Shown here: piece after piece, positions 29,022 through 38,867 of the stretch | Position numbering within the stretch: position 1 is the first letter of the stretch | Layout: every line of letters starts with the position of its first letter | Source of the DNA: Porphyromonas sp. COT-290 OH3588 | GTDB lineage: Bacteria > Bacteroidota > Bacteroidia > Bacteroidales > Porphyromonadaceae | Direction of reading: 5' to 3' | Length of the DNA stretch: 64,000 bases | NCBI RefSeq assembly: GCF_000769075.1 | Contig: NZ_JRFC01000014.1 | Span: 643,911-707,910 of the forward strand | Program-made: the position numbers and the translations under genes | Notes under the pieces: model-generated | Database searches by the model: none | What the model saw: the letters and a program-made list of their open reading frames with translations, nothing else | What the model was told of the DNA's origin: nothing

Positions 29022-32000
29022 ATGGACTTATCACGACTACGCTCGGCTTTTGCCCTGCGCTATACCTCCCTAGGGCAGAAGCTCAAAAGCACAAAGCAAG
29101 ACCTATCTCTACGTGGGCTAGGTGGCTCCAGCATCGCCCTACTCATCTCTATGCTCTCGGACGAGAGGTCGGTGCTATGCATCATGGACGATGCCGACGA
29201 GGCTGGCTATCTGTATAGCGATCTGGTGCAGCTACTTGGTCAGGAGGCTGTGCTGCTCTTCCCCTCTGCCTACCGCCGTGCTATTAAATACGGTCATCGG
29301 GACGAGGCTAGTGCCATTCTGCGCTCTATGGTACTCTCCACCACTGCCGAGCGAGGCAAGCTAGGAAGTGCCCTACCGATCATCGTCACCTACCCAGAGG
29401 CACTGGCCGAGGGGGTGATGCAGGAGAGCGAGATCAGCCAAGAGCATCTAGCCATAAGCGTAGGGCAGGAGATCTCTCAGCAAGCCGTAGCGGATAAACT
29501 ACACGAGTGGGGCTTCGAACGTGTGGACTATGTCTACGAACCGGGACAGTTCGCCATACGTGGCAGCATCTTCGACGTCTACGCCTTTGCCTCCGAACAC
29601 CCTCTCAGGCTTGACTTTTTCGGCGACGAGATAGACAGTTTGCGCAGCTTCGATGTAGAGAGTCAGCTCTCCATCACTAGACATGAGCACATCAGCCTAG
29701 TACCAGACCTCGCCTCAGCGACTGGCGATTTAGTCCCTCTACAAGCTCTACTCGGGGCTAGTACTCTGGTCTTTGCCTCGGATCGCCATTACCTAGCCGA
29801 CCGAGTTGGGCACGTCTGGCAGGACAGCCCCAAGCTCAACGACGGTGAGGGCTTCGATACGCTCGAGCAGCTCCAGCGCCTGCTCATTGCCCCCGAGCAG
29901 ATACGAGAGGCAGACAGCCGCATGTGCCACTGCTACTGGCGCAACCAAGCCCGAGAGAGCTGCATCGACCTAGGGATAGAGGCACACCCAGCACTAGGCA
30001 AAGACTACGACACCCTTACTCTAAGGCTAGCCGAGTGGACAGAGCGGGGCTATGAGGTATATCTGAGCGCTGCCACCGAGGAGCAGTACAAGCGTGTGAG
30101 CGAGATCATCGTAGAGCGCCGCCCCAAACTCGCCCTACCTCTATGGCAGCAGGGCGTGCTACACGAAGGATTCGTAGATACAGCCAAGGGCATCGTCCTA
30201 CTCACCGAGCATGAGATATTCGGCCGCTATCACCGCTACAACCTGCGCAGCGACAAGGCACGAGCGGGTAAGGTTAATCTATCCCTCAAAGAGCTCATGA
30301 CCTTCAGTCCCGGAGATTTGGTCGTGCACTCCGAGCACGGCATTGGCCGCTTCGGGGGGCTACTGACGATGGATCTAGGTGGACGTCCGCAAGAGGTCGT
30401 CAAGATCGAGTACCGCAAGGGCGACAGCATCTATGTCAATCTACACAGCCTGCACAAGCTCTCGCACTATCGATCGAGAGATGCCGCCGAGGCGACACAA
30501 CTCTCCACCCTCGGTACAGGAGCTTGGCAGCGCATCAAAGAGAAAACGAAGAAGCAAATCAAGGACATCGCCCGTGACCTCATTCGCCTATATGCCAAAC
30601 GGCGAGATACTCCGGGCTTCGCTTTCAGCCCAGACTCCTACCTCCAGCACGAGCTGGAGGCATCATTTATGTACGAGTACACGCCCGACCAAGCTAAGGC
30701 GATCGAGGCTGTGAAGGCGGATATGGAGCGTTCGTTCCCGATGGACAGGCTACTGTGCGGAGATGTAGGCTTCGGCAAGACGGAGGTAGCAATACAAGCA
30801 GCCTTCAAAGCCGCCACCGACGGCAAACAAGTGGCTGTACTAGTCCCCACGACCGTACTGGCATATCAGCACTACCGCACTTTCTGCAAGCGTCTAGCAG
30901 GCTTCCCCGTGTGCATCGAGTATCTATCCCGAGCACGATCGGCCAAGGCTACCAAGGACATACTCAAAGATCTGGCAGAGGGTCAGGTAGACATCGTCAT
31001 CGGGACGCATCGCCTAACGAGCAAAGATGTACACTTCAAGGATCTAGGGCTACTCATCATAGACGAAGAGCAGAAGTTCGGCGTAGCGGTCAAGGAACGC
31101 TTGCGCAAGCTACAAGTCAATGTCGATACGCTCACCATGAGTGCAACGCCAATCCCCCGTACCTTGCAGTTCTCTCTGATGGGCGCAAGAGATCTCTCCA
31201 ACATCAACACGCCGCCTGCGAACCGTCGCCCCGTAGATACAATCCTCACACGCTTCGGAGCGGAAACCCTAGCCGAGGCGGTGAACTTCGAGCTTAGCCG
31301 CAATGGACAGGTCTATCTGGTACACAACCGCATTCAGAATATCAACGAGGTGGCAGGTGTGATCAGACGTGAAGTTCCCGATGCTCGTGTCGCCGTAGGG
31401 CACGGACAAATGTCGCCGGCCGAGCTAGAGCAGCTACTACTCGACTTCGGCAACCACGAGTATGACGTCCTCGTGGCCACGACCATCATTGAGAACGGGA
31501 TTGATGTACCGAACGCCAATACCATTATCATCAACGATGCTCACCGCTATGGCCTAGGCGAGCTACATCAGCTGCGGGGGCGTGTGGGGCGTAGCGACCG
31601 CAAAGCCTTTTGCTATCTGCTTAGTCCGCCTCTGGCTACTCTACCCGAGGAGTCTAGGCGTAGACTTAGGGCGCTAGAGAACTTCAGCGAGCTAGGTAGT
31701 GGCGTGCGCATAGCTCTACAAGACCTAGACATACGTGGGGCGGGTAATGCCCTCGGCACGGAGCAGAGTGGCTTCATCGCCAATATGGGCTACGAGACCT
31801 ATCAGAAAGTGTTTGAGGAGGCTGTAAACGAACTCAAAGTCGATGAGTTCAGTGAGCTCTACCGCAGTGAAGTACAGGAGCGTGCAGATCACTTCGTTGT
31901 AGAAACGTCGGTCGAGAGCGACCTAGAACTCTCGCTCCCCGAGAGCTATGTCCCGAGCGATGCCGAGCGCATACTACTCTACCGAGAGCTGGACAATCTC

Positions 32001-32348
32001 TCGAGCGATGAGGAGCTCAAAGCCTTCCGTGAGCGCCTGCTCGACCGCTTCGGCGCACTACCCCAGCAGGCCGAGGAACTAGTCCTCGTGCCTCGACTCA
32101 GGCGCATCGGCAAGTCGCTCGGCATCGAGAAGCTAATCCTGCGCTCGGAGATGATGAGCCTGCACCTCGTGGCGAACGAGGCTAGCCCCTACTATCAGTC
32201 GCCTGCTTTCGACAAGCTGATCAACTATGTGGTACAGCACAGCAAGCGATGCGAGTTTAGAGAGCGCAACGGCCGACACATCCTGCGCATCAAGCAGGTC
32301 ACAAGCATCGCAGATGCCATAGCACTCTGCGAGGATATGACGAAGTAA
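29022..32348 (+). CDS. mfd: Transcription-repair coupling factor
   Basis: Removes stalled RNA polymerase and recruits UvrA. 1108 residues with the normal order: UvrB-like domains 1-2 (about 1-300), RNA polymerase-interacting CarD-like domain (FSPGDLVVHSEHGIGRF, near 430), helicase core (LLCGDVGFGKTEVAI Walker A, IIDEEQKFG, SATPIPRTLQ, GRVGRSDRKAF), the TRG-type region, and a C-terminal domain. The next gene starts 21 bases on. Confidence 0.97.
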   Translation: MDLSRLRSAFALRYTSLGQKLKSTKQDLSLRGLGGSSIALLISMLSDERSVLCIMDDADEAGYLYSDLVQLLGQEAVLLFPSAYRRAIKYGHRDEASAILRSMVLSTTAERGKLGSALPIIVTYPEALAEGVMQESEISQEHLAISVGQEISQQAVADKLHEWGFERVDYVYEPGQFAIRGSIFDVYAFASEHPLRLDFFGDEIDSLRSFDVESQLSITRHEHISLVPDLASATGDLVPLQALLGASTLVFASDRHYLADRVGHVWQDSPKLNDGEGFDTLEQLQRLLIAPEQIREADSRMCHCYWRNQARESCIDLGIEAHPALGKDYDTLTLRLAEWTERGYEVYLSAATEEQYKRVSEIIVERRPKLALPLWQQGVLHEGFVDTAKGIVLLTEHEIFGRYHRYNLRSDKARAGKVNLSLKELMTFSPGDLVVHSEHGIGRFGGLLTMDLGGRPQEVVKIEYRKGDSIYVNLHSLHKLSHYRSRDAAEATQLSTLGTGAWQRIKEKTKKQIKDIARDLIRLYAKRRDTPGFAFSPDSYLQHELEASFMYEYTPDQAKAIEAVKADMERSFPMDRLLCGDVGFGKTEVAIQAAFKAATDGKQVAVLVPTTVLAYQHYRTFCKRLAGFPVCIEYLSRARSAKATKDILKDLAEGQVDIVIGTHRLTSKDVHFKDLGLLIIDEEQKFGVAVKERLRKLQVNVDTLTMSATPIPRTLQFSLMGARDLSNINTPPANRRPVDTILTRFGAETLAEAVNFELSRNGQVYLVHNRIQNINEVAGVIRREVPDARVAVGHGQMSPAELEQLLLDFGNHEYDVLVATTIIENGIDVPNANTIIINDAHRYGLGELHQLRGRVGRSDRKAFCYLLSPPLATLPEESRRRLRALENFSELGSGVRIALQDLDIRGAGNALGTEQSGFIANMGYETYQKVFEEAVNELKVDEFSELYRSEVQERADHFVVETSVESDLELSLPESYVPSDAERILLYRELDNLSSDEELKAFRERLLDRFGALPQQAEELVLVPRLRRIGKSLGIEKLILRSEMMSLHLVANEASPYYQSPAFDKLINYVVQHSKRCEFRERNGRHILRIKQVTSIADAIALCEDMTK

Positions 32349-32369
32349 TCACCCAACAACAACCGAAAT

Positions 32370-33071
32370 ATGAAAAAGAAACTGGTCATACTCTCGGGCG
32401 CAGGTATGAGTGCCGAGAGCGGTCTGGCGACCTTCCGAGATAGCGACGGGCTGTGGATGAATCATCGTGTGGAAGATGTCGCCTCGATCGAAGGCTTCTA
32501 CCGAAATCCTCAGCTCGTACTTGACTTCTATGCCATGCGCAGACGTGAGGCAGAGCAAGCTACCCCCAATGCTGGTCATCTGGCTATCACAGCTCTAGAG
32601 CAGGACTATGAGGTGTATGTAATCACACAGAATGTGGACGATCTGCACGAGCGAGCTGGCAGTACACAGGTCATTCATCTGCACGGAGAGCTGACGAAGA
32701 ACTGCTCGGTCAAGAACCGCCAACAGACTTATCCCGTCACGCCAAAGACTCTTGCCCTCAAGGTCGGAGATCTTGCCCCAGACGGCAGTCAGCTACGCCC
32801 ATTCATCGTCTGGTTTGGCGAGGACGTCCCGATGATGGTGCCTGCCATTGAGCTGGCCGAGCAGGCTGATATTTTCGTCGTCGTGGGCACTTCGCTCAAC
32901 GTCTACCCTGCGGCCGGATTGCTTGGCTACGTCCCTCACTCCACGCCTGTCTACCTGATTGATCCTAAGCCCGTGTCTTCTGCCTACCGCAGTCAGATCC
33001 ATTGGATCGAGGCTGGGGCAAGTCAAGGCCTTAGTCAGCTACGAGATTTGCTTGCCGAAGCAGAGAAATAA
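32370..33071 (+). CDS. cobB: Sirtuin NAD-dependent protein deacylase
   Basis: Removes acyl groups from lysine using NAD. Rossmann motif SGAGMSAESGLATFRDSDGLW, TQNVDDLHERAGS, and catalytic His in HLHGE. Tyr54 and Arg57 (FYAMRRRE) match the Tyr-x2-Arg pair of SIRT5-type class III enzymes that accept succinyl-lysine. Odd: the zinc region after HGE has only one Cys (TKNCSVKN) instead of two CxxC pairs, so the zinc is probably absent. Succinyl-CoA chemistry elsewhere in the window makes a desuccinylase plausible. Confidence 0.92.
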   Translation: MKKKLVILSGAGMSAESGLATFRDSDGLWMNHRVEDVASIEGFYRNPQLVLDFYAMRRREAEQATPNAGHLAITALEQDYEVYVITQNVDDLHERAGSTQVIHLHGELTKNCSVKNRQQTYPVTPKTLALKVGDLAPDGSQLRPFIVWFGEDVPMMVPAIELAEQADIFVVVGTSLNVYPAAGLLGYVPHSTPVYLIDPKPVSSAYRSQIHWIEAGASQGLSQLRDLLAEAEK

Positions 33072-33118
33072 GCAATCCCAAGACGATATGCTACAAATCA
33101 TCTTAAGAGAATACGACA

Positions 33119-33736
33119 ATGAAACGATATATCTGCAGGATACTTAGCCTACTAGTGCTCGCCAGTCTGCTATGGCCTGCTAGCCTCAGAGGGCAAGAAG
33201 TAACCGATAGATTGCCAACCTATCATGCACTAGAGCTTGGGCTTGGCCGCATCGGCTACACGCTAGAGAAAAACATTGCTCCAGACCTCTCCGTGGGCTT
33301 CAGCATCGGGGTAAATAGCTCCTTCCACTTCAACTACGACCAGCAGACCATCAGAGATGGAGTATCGGAGCGGAGGACAACTCGTAGCGACTTCGGCCTC
33401 TCCCTCGCTCCTGCCCTCGAGCTGGACGCCACATGGTACTACAACCTACTGAGGCGACAAGCCGCAGGATACAACGTAGCAGGCAATACCGCCAACTACA
33501 TCACCCTAAGGGTTTCGCCCATTACGATGGCCAATCTGGTGGCTACCTCTGGCTACAATCGCCATGCTTACAGCAGTGCGCTAGTGGCTTGGGGAGCACG
33601 CCGTAGGCTAGGCTCTTCGTTGATGTACCACTACCAAATCGGGCTCTCTGCTGGCTACATCTACCCCAATCGCTACTACCAGTCGCAATGGTACTACGCC
33701 CCAGCCATATCAGTTGGCATCGGCTATATCCTTTAA
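33119..33736 (+). CDS. Exported small beta-barrel-like protein
   Basis: 205 residues with a signal peptide (LSLLVLASLLWPASLRGQ). The mature part is rich in alternating aromatic/polar strands (ALELGLGRIGYTL, LSVGFSIGVNSSFHF, YQIGLSAGYIYPN) and ends YAPAISVGIGYIL, like an eight-stranded outer-membrane barrel. I do not recognise the family. It lies 47 bases after the sirtuin gene and 14 before the RNA methyltransferase. Confidence 0.7.
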   Translation: MKRYICRILSLLVLASLLWPASLRGQEVTDRLPTYHALELGLGRIGYTLEKNIAPDLSVGFSIGVNSSFHFNYDQQTIRDGVSERRTTRSDFGLSLAPALELDATWYYNLLRRQAAGYNVAGNTANYITLRVSPITMANLVATSGYNRHAYSSALVAWGARRRLGSSLMYHYQIGLSAGYIYPNRYYQSQWYYAPAISVGIGYIL

Positions 33737-33750
33737 TGCAATGCACATCG

Positions 33751-34305
33751 ATGAAGAAGCTCAAAGTAACAGAAATGGCCCGCCTCGATCACGAGGGTTA
33801 CAAGGCTAGTCGCAAGCTACCTCTGGTCATCGTACTCGATGATGTGCGCAGCATGAACAACATCGGCTCGGTCTTTCGCTCGGCGGACGCCTTTCGTCTA
33901 GAGGGCTTGTACCTCTGCGGCATCACAGCTCGACCACCACACCCAGATATTCACAAGACAGCCTTAGGGGCAGAGGACTCTGTTTCTTGGCGCTATGCCG
34001 CATCGGCAGATGATGCTGTCGCCGAGTTACTCCGAGAAGGCTACAAGGTTTATGCGCTAGAGCAGGCACATGGAAGCATCTCGCTTGAGCAATTCGCTCC
34101 AATCGCAGGCGATCGGTATGCCTTGGTACTGGGCAACGAGGTCAAAGGCGTGCGCCAGAGTGTCGTAGATATATGTACGGGCTGTATCGAAATCCCACAG
34201 TTCGGCACGAAGCATTCCCTCAATGTGAGTGTGGCAGCAGGGATTGCGATTTGGCAATTCGCCCGCCCTCTACTCTCTCTACTACAAGACTCGTCCGATG
34301 AATAA
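33751..34305 (+). CDS. TrmH/SpoU-family RNA 2'-O-methyltransferase
   Basis: 184 residues from the ATG at 33751 (MKKLKVTEM); the longer open frame from 33688 overlaps the previous gene and is less likely. SPOUT motifs are VIVLDDVRSMNNIGSVFRSADAF split over motif 1, YALVLGNEVKGV (motif 2) and IPQFGTKHSLNVSVAAGI (motif 3). It methylates a ribose in tRNA or rRNA; which base is not clear. Overlaps the next gene by 8 bases. Confidence 0.9.
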   Translation: MKKLKVTEMARLDHEGYKASRKLPLVIVLDDVRSMNNIGSVFRSADAFRLEGLYLCGITARPPHPDIHKTALGAEDSVSWRYAASADDAVAELLREGYKVYALEQAHGSISLEQFAPIAGDRYALVLGNEVKGVRQSVVDICTGCIEIPQFGTKHSLNVSVAAGIAIWQFARPLLSLLQDSSDE

Positions 34306-34981
34306 CCCAATCCCTCCCACTTGCCACCTGACCGAGGACGGTAGCCTAACGCTCTACAATGCCGAGCTAGGCGAACACTATCACTCCACACATGGAGCGA
34401 TGCAGGAGAGCATGCACATCTTCATCAATCTAGGGCTTCTCTTTCGCACTTCGGTTGATGAGCGTAGGCCGCTTAGGGTACTTGAGATTGGCTTCGGTAC
34501 GGGTCTAAATGCTCTGCTAAGCCTAGAGCAAGCCGAGCGCATCAAGCGTCCACTACTCTACACCACTCTAGAGCTCTACCCTGTCCCCGAGCAAATTTAC
34601 CGCCAACTGAGCTACCAAACGCCACACAATATGCCTCATAATAGCCTGCTCGCCCTACACGAAGCGGCGTGGGGTGAGGACTGTGTGCTAAGCGAATACT
34701 TCACCCTGCGCAAAGAGGCCGTCGATCTACTCGCCTATACCCCCGAGGGCAAGATAGACTTAATCTATTTTGATGCTTTCTCCCCCGAGGCTCAGAGCGA
34801 ACTATGGTCGGAAGAAGTCTTCTGCCGTCTACGCAAGCACTCAGCAGCAGGGGCGGTACTGGTAACTTACTGCGCCAAGGGCGAGGTACGCCGCCGACTA
34901 CAGAGGGCTGGCTTCGTCGTTTCTCGCCTAGCGGGTCCTCCGGGCAAGCGAGAGGTCCTGCGTGCCGTCGTCCCCCTCTAG
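34298..34981 (+). CDS. mnmD: MnmD-type tRNA 5-aminomethyl-2-thiouridine methyltransferase
   Basis: SAM enzyme completing mnm5s2U34 in tRNA; it corresponds to the MnmC C-less (methyltransferase only) form. 227 residues from ATG 34298, which overlaps the previous stop (ATGAATAA). SAM loop RVLEIGFGTGLNALLS, then IYFDAFSPEAQSELWSEE, VTYCAKGEVRRRLQRAGF and GPPGKREVLRA at the end, all typical. Confidence 0.9.
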   Translation: MNNPIPPTCHLTEDGSLTLYNAELGEHYHSTHGAMQESMHIFINLGLLFRTSVDERRPLRVLEIGFGTGLNALLSLEQAERIKRPLLYTTLELYPVPEQIYRQLSYQTPHNMPHNSLLALHEAAWGEDCVLSEYFTLRKEAVDLLAYTPEGKIDLIYFDAFSPEAQSELWSEEVFCRLRKHSAAGAVLVTYCAKGEVRRRLQRAGFVVSRLAGPPGKREVLRAVVPL

Positions 34982-35005
34982 GGCAAAAGGGTTCTCCATC
35001 ACGAT

Positions 35006-35050
35006 AAAAAGGGGCTGTGGCAAAAAAGAATTTTGCCACAGCCCCTTTTT
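35006..35050 (+). terminator. GGGGCTGT-type hairpin, copy 3
   Basis: AAAAAGGGGCTGTGGCAAAA paired with TTTTGCCACAGCCCCTTTTT, 20-base arms, 25 bases after mnmD. With the flanking A and T runs it can terminate in both directions. Confidence 0.8.
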
Positions 35051-35058
35051 ATATGTTT

Positions 35059-35193
35059 CATAATGTACAAAATGCAAGGCGCTAAGAATGAGGCTAACGG
35101 GAGCATACTACGGTATGTGACCGAAGCCGACGACGGAGTCCGTGCGGAGCAAATGTCGCAAGCAACACTGCAGTTTGTGCATTAGGACACACC
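35059..35193 (+). repeat. MITE-like repeat, copy 1
   Basis: About 135 bases with partly inverted ends (CATAATGTACAAA and TTTGTGCATTAGGACACAC). Inner blocks AATGCAAGGCGCTAAG, GGGAGCATACTA, GGTATGTGACCGAAGCCGA and CGCAAGCAACAC match 54207-54324 in reverse. This copy has about 22 extra bases in the middle. Confidence 0.8.
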
Positions 35194-35235
35194 GCCATTT
35201 TGGCTTTAGGACTGCAAGTTTATCCGCCACCGAAC

Positions 35236-35266
35236 TTGACGCATCTGGATCAATTAGTTAAATTTG
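35236..35266 (+). promoter_or_regulatory. Promoter of the large LRR gene
   Basis: TTG (35236-35238), 20 bases, TAAATTTG (35259-35266), 42 bases before the ATG. Full match to the Bacteroidota consensus. Confidence 0.7.
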
Positions 35267-35308
35267 TCACTATCTAGAATTTTTTCTCACGTAAAAAGCA
35301 AGTAATCT

Positions 35309-38059
35309 ATGAAAAGACAACTCATCTTATGGCTCCTTGCCCTCGTCAGTATTACATGGGGGGCGGCGCAGACCGACGAAGTGGCAACTATCAAGCTACG
35401 CTCTAGCAAACAGGGCAAGCTCTACCTAGATGTAACACCCGTACAGGATCAGAAAATCATGATCGACTGGGGCGACGGCAACAAGGTAAGCGTCACACCC
35501 AACTGGTCGGGACGCTACATCTTCAATGCCGAAGCCCAAGGCGAAGTGATAACGATCTACGGGCAAGCCAAAGCTATCGACTTCAATGGGGGCTACAAAG
35601 ATTCCAACTTACTAACGGCACTAGAGTTTCACAACCAAGAACTTATCGAGAAGATCGAGGCTAAAGGCGGGAGCATACAGACACTAGACATCAGTGCGCT
35701 AACCAAACTAACCCATCTAGATGTAAGCAAAAACAAAATCCAGCGCCTAGACATTTCCCAGCAGCCAGACCTAGTGTATTTCTTAGCCACGGACAATGAA
35801 TTAGTTTCTCTAACACTTGGACAGCACCCTAAACTCCGAGAGATCAAAGTCAGCCATAATCAACTCTCCGCACTACGAATACCCAACGAGCTGCCAAGCC
35901 TACGCATACTAGACATTGAGCAGAACGCTATCCTCGAAGTAGAACTGAACAAACTCCCAGATCTACGCCAGTTGAACATCAGCCACAATGGGTTTACAAC
36001 GCTCAACATTGGCACACTCAAGAAGCTAGAGAAGCTCTATGCCCAGAGCAACTACCTGACTAAAATCGACCTAAAGAATAACCCAGAACTACTGGCTATA
36101 GACCTAGGAGCTAACCGACTAACCAAGCTCGATGTAGGGCAGAACACAGCTCTGACGAGCATAGAAGTCGGAGGCAACAACCTCAGACGACTAGATGTGA
36201 GCAAACAGCCTAGACTCAAAGTCCTAAATATCAACAAGAATGAACAAATCAGCCACATCAACCTCTCGGCTAACCGCTACCTGCGCTCCTTCAAAGCCGA
36301 CACGACAAACCTCTCTGGGCTAGACCTCTCCAACTGTACAGGCATAGACCAAGTACACCTGAGAGGCACTAGACTATCACCTTGTGCGTTCACCTACCTA
36401 TTCAACACACTCCCTCCACTAGATCGCCCCACGGGCTATGCCAATATCCTACTCTCCTTCACGAGCTGGAGGGGGGCAGACTTCTCCATCCTACAAGAGA
36501 AACGCTGGAAGCACGACATAGATGCAAGCACAGATCTGGGCACTCCTGAGCCCTGTAGCGAGGTAACGCTCGCCCTAGAGGTAAGCACTGGAGGCAAAGC
36601 AACGATTGATATTTCGGGACAAGAGGTTAAGCAATTCCCCCTACAAGTAACCAAAGGAGCAACGGTCAATATCTCCACCCAAGCAGACGAAGGCTACGAG
36701 CTCGCAAGCGTGAGAGCCGTGCTTGCCGAGGCAGAAGAAGGATACCTCATATCCCCCGAGGGGACAACACTAGAGGCCGATACGAAGCTCATCATCAGCT
36801 TCCGACGCAAAGAAACCAAGCTAATCAGCCTAAAGAGCAGGATCTCCTCCGGCAGTGAGGTTGCCCTCACCCTGCGCCAGAGTGCCGATGCTACGAGCGA
36901 CTATGTACAGATAGACTGGGGTAATGGCGAGTGGGAAGACGTACAAGTAACCCGCAACCAAACCACCGCCTCCGTCATCACTGGCAAAATACTCGGCCCC
37001 ACAATACACATCTCTGGAGCTGTGAATAAACTGTCTGCACCAGAGCAGAGGGTTGCAGACATTAAGTTCTCTGGAACGCCCGACATAGAGGAGATGGATC
37101 TATACGGCAACGAGCTCAAAGAGATTGACCTAGGTCTACTCGGCAAGCTCCGCGTCCTAAATTTGGCAATCAACGAGCTCAAAAAGATTGATGTAAGCAA
37201 AAACACAGCGTTGCAATCGCTGACCCTCTACGGCAATAGCGATATCACGGCACTTGATTTGAGTGCCAACAAAGCTCTCGTAGAGGTTGATATAAAAAAT
37301 CTATCACTCTCGGAGCTCGCTCTAGATCTGCCTCTGCTCGAAGAGCTAAATGCCCAAGGCAATAACATCAAACAGCTAGACCTCGGCAAGACTAAGGCTC
37401 TAGTCAATCTAAGACTCGCCTACAACCCAATCGAGGCATTCGCTCCCAGCGCACCCCTAGAGCACCTGAAGCTACTCGTGCTGACCAATAGCCCTGTCAA
37501 GGAGATTAAACTGGATAATATGCCTGCCATTGAGCGACTATACCTCAGCAGCAACAGCCAGCTCCAAGGGCTCAAGTTCCCCAGCAGCATCACAGGGCTC
37601 AACTACCTAGACATCTCCGACTGCGGTCTAGATGCTTGCCAGCTAGACAAGATCTACAAGGCCATGCCTATTTGGTCGGAGAGCTCTATCGGCATCCAAG
37701 ACCCCGTAACGCTCTACAACAGAGGGCAGGGCGACAAGCAGAACGAAGCCTCGACGAGCACGACTTCAATCGTGACGGACAAAGGCTGGAACGTAGCGGC
37801 AATCGGTGATGGTACGGGCTGCAAGGACACAGCACTTGATGAGATAGCTAGAGGGCAGGGCTACAATTACTATGTAGAGAACCAGAGGCTATCCGTACTA
37901 CTAGCAGCAGAGCTACAAGGCGAAGAGATCAAACTGTACAGCCTATCGGGCAAGCTGATCTACCGAGGCTCAGGCAAGCTAGAGCATCATCTGGCTCTGC
38001 AGAGAGGGGCATACCTGCTCGAAGTCTGCCATCAGACCAATAAGGTGCTGGTAGACTAA
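35309..38059 (+). CDS. Large secreted LRR protein with duplicated modules and T9SS tail
   Basis: 916 residues. Signal peptide (LILWLLALVSITWGAAQ). Module 1: a beta segment with MIDWGDGNKVSV, then LRRs about residues 105-350 (LDVSKNKIQRLDISQ and similar). A 'bacterial repeat' beta domain follows at about 415-500. Module 2 repeats the plan: VQIDWGNGEWEDV, then LRRs about 600-780. T9SS sorting domain at the end (LYSLSGKLIYRG, LQRGAYLLEV, NKVLVD). Surface-exposed; LRRs of this type usually bind proteins or other cells. Its domains are shared with the proteins at 4840 and 7438. Confidence 0.87.
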   Translation: MKRQLILWLLALVSITWGAAQTDEVATIKLRSSKQGKLYLDVTPVQDQKIMIDWGDGNKVSVTPNWSGRYIFNAEAQGEVITIYGQAKAIDFNGGYKDSNLLTALEFHNQELIEKIEAKGGSIQTLDISALTKLTHLDVSKNKIQRLDISQQPDLVYFLATDNELVSLTLGQHPKLREIKVSHNQLSALRIPNELPSLRILDIEQNAILEVELNKLPDLRQLNISHNGFTTLNIGTLKKLEKLYAQSNYLTKIDLKNNPELLAIDLGANRLTKLDVGQNTALTSIEVGGNNLRRLDVSKQPRLKVLNINKNEQISHINLSANRYLRSFKADTTNLSGLDLSNCTGIDQVHLRGTRLSPCAFTYLFNTLPPLDRPTGYANILLSFTSWRGADFSILQEKRWKHDIDASTDLGTPEPCSEVTLALEVSTGGKATIDISGQEVKQFPLQVTKGATVNISTQADEGYELASVRAVLAEAEEGYLISPEGTTLEADTKLIISFRRKETKLISLKSRISSGSEVALTLRQSADATSDYVQIDWGNGEWEDVQVTRNQTTASVITGKILGPTIHISGAVNKLSAPEQRVADIKFSGTPDIEEMDLYGNELKEIDLGLLGKLRVLNLAINELKKIDVSKNTALQSLTLYGNSDITALDLSANKALVEVDIKNLSLSELALDLPLLEELNAQGNNIKQLDLGKTKALVNLRLAYNPIEAFAPSAPLEHLKLLVLTNSPVKEIKLDNMPAIERLYLSSNSQLQGLKFPSSITGLNYLDISDCGLDACQLDKIYKAMPIWSESSIGIQDPVTLYNRGQGDKQNEASTSTTSIVTDKGWNVAAIGDGTGCKDTALDEIARGQGYNYYVENQRLSVLLAAELQGEEIKLYSLSGKLIYRGSGKLEHHLALQRGAYLLEVCHQTNKVLVD

Positions 38060-38108
38060 CGTTCGAAATCTTCCGATCGTCCCTCCACTCAAGAGGGGGT
38101 GCGAAACA

Positions 38109-38146
38109 GGGGGCTGTGGCAAAAATGAATTTTGCCACAGCCTCCA
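38109..38146 (+). terminator. GGGGCTGT-type hairpin, copy 4
   Basis: GGGGGCTGTGGCAAAA paired with TTTTGCCACAGCCTCC, with one mismatch, 49 bases after the LRR stop. No T run follows. Confidence 0.65.
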
Positions 38147-38347
38147 CAACCCGACACTTTGCGCCCAGTGACTCGCCACCATAGGCGATCAACATACGAT
38201 ACGCAGCCGTTGGTGTGGCTCAACCTACACGTTAGCCCACCAACGGCTATGTATATTTGTGCAAAAGAAAAGAGGCCGAAATTTATATTTTAGACCACTT
38301 CTAGATATATTAATGGGTAGATCCTCGAGGGACTCGGACATTGGGTA

Positions 38348-38694
38348 TGGACTGCGTATTTGCCACCTAGCAGGCTCTACACAGCGCTCAACCTCATTTG
38401 GGCTCCTACCCCTTGGGGCCATGGATATCCTCGCTCAAAACGCATACACACAAAACACTAATATCCAAATATATAAAACAAACTCCACGCCAAAATCCTG
38501 CTCCGATACCACATTTTAGGGTATTTCTTCCCATCAATTTTGGGAGATGGGAGGACACATCGCAAGGAATTAGTCCACCAATCCCCAGAAATCTTCCCAT
38601 CAATCTCTCGAGGACACCTCTCACTCCCTTACGAACTGTCGTCCTATTCCCCAAACTTCTTGACCAACCCATTAACACTCCTTAACCCAAAAGT
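38348..38694 (+). repeat. 340-bp dispersed repeat, copy 4
   Basis: Head GACTGCGTATTTGCCACCTA, CTCAACCTCATTTGGGCTCC, AAAACACTAATATCCAAATA. Tail hairpin CCATCAATTTTGGGAGATGG, GGAATTAGTCCACCAATCCC, ATCTTCCCATCAATCT, ending ACTCCTTAACCC. The region from 38147 to 38347 has no gene. Confidence 0.8.
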
Positions 38695-38867
38695 AGCACA
38701 ACTAGAAACTAAGCACTCTCCTCACAATAGTATCGGGCAGAAGCCTAATTGGTTTTAGGTATGGCTATTGCCTTGGGAATTGTTTCTTTCACTACTTATA
38801 GGGATTGTCGCACAAAGGTTTTAGCAGGATATTTGCAGCGTAAATATGTATTCAGTTTAATATAAAG

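Noticed and set aside
30755..31297. 180-codon plus-strand frame in another phase
   Set aside because: Overlaps the helicase core of mfd; Arg/Ser/His-rich shadow of a GC-rich gene.
38406..38678. 90-codon minus-strand frame, with similar ones at 26132-26350 and 63642-63929
   Set aside because: The shared words (LMGR, CDVS) come from the DNA repeat itself. Frames differ in length and have stops at different places.
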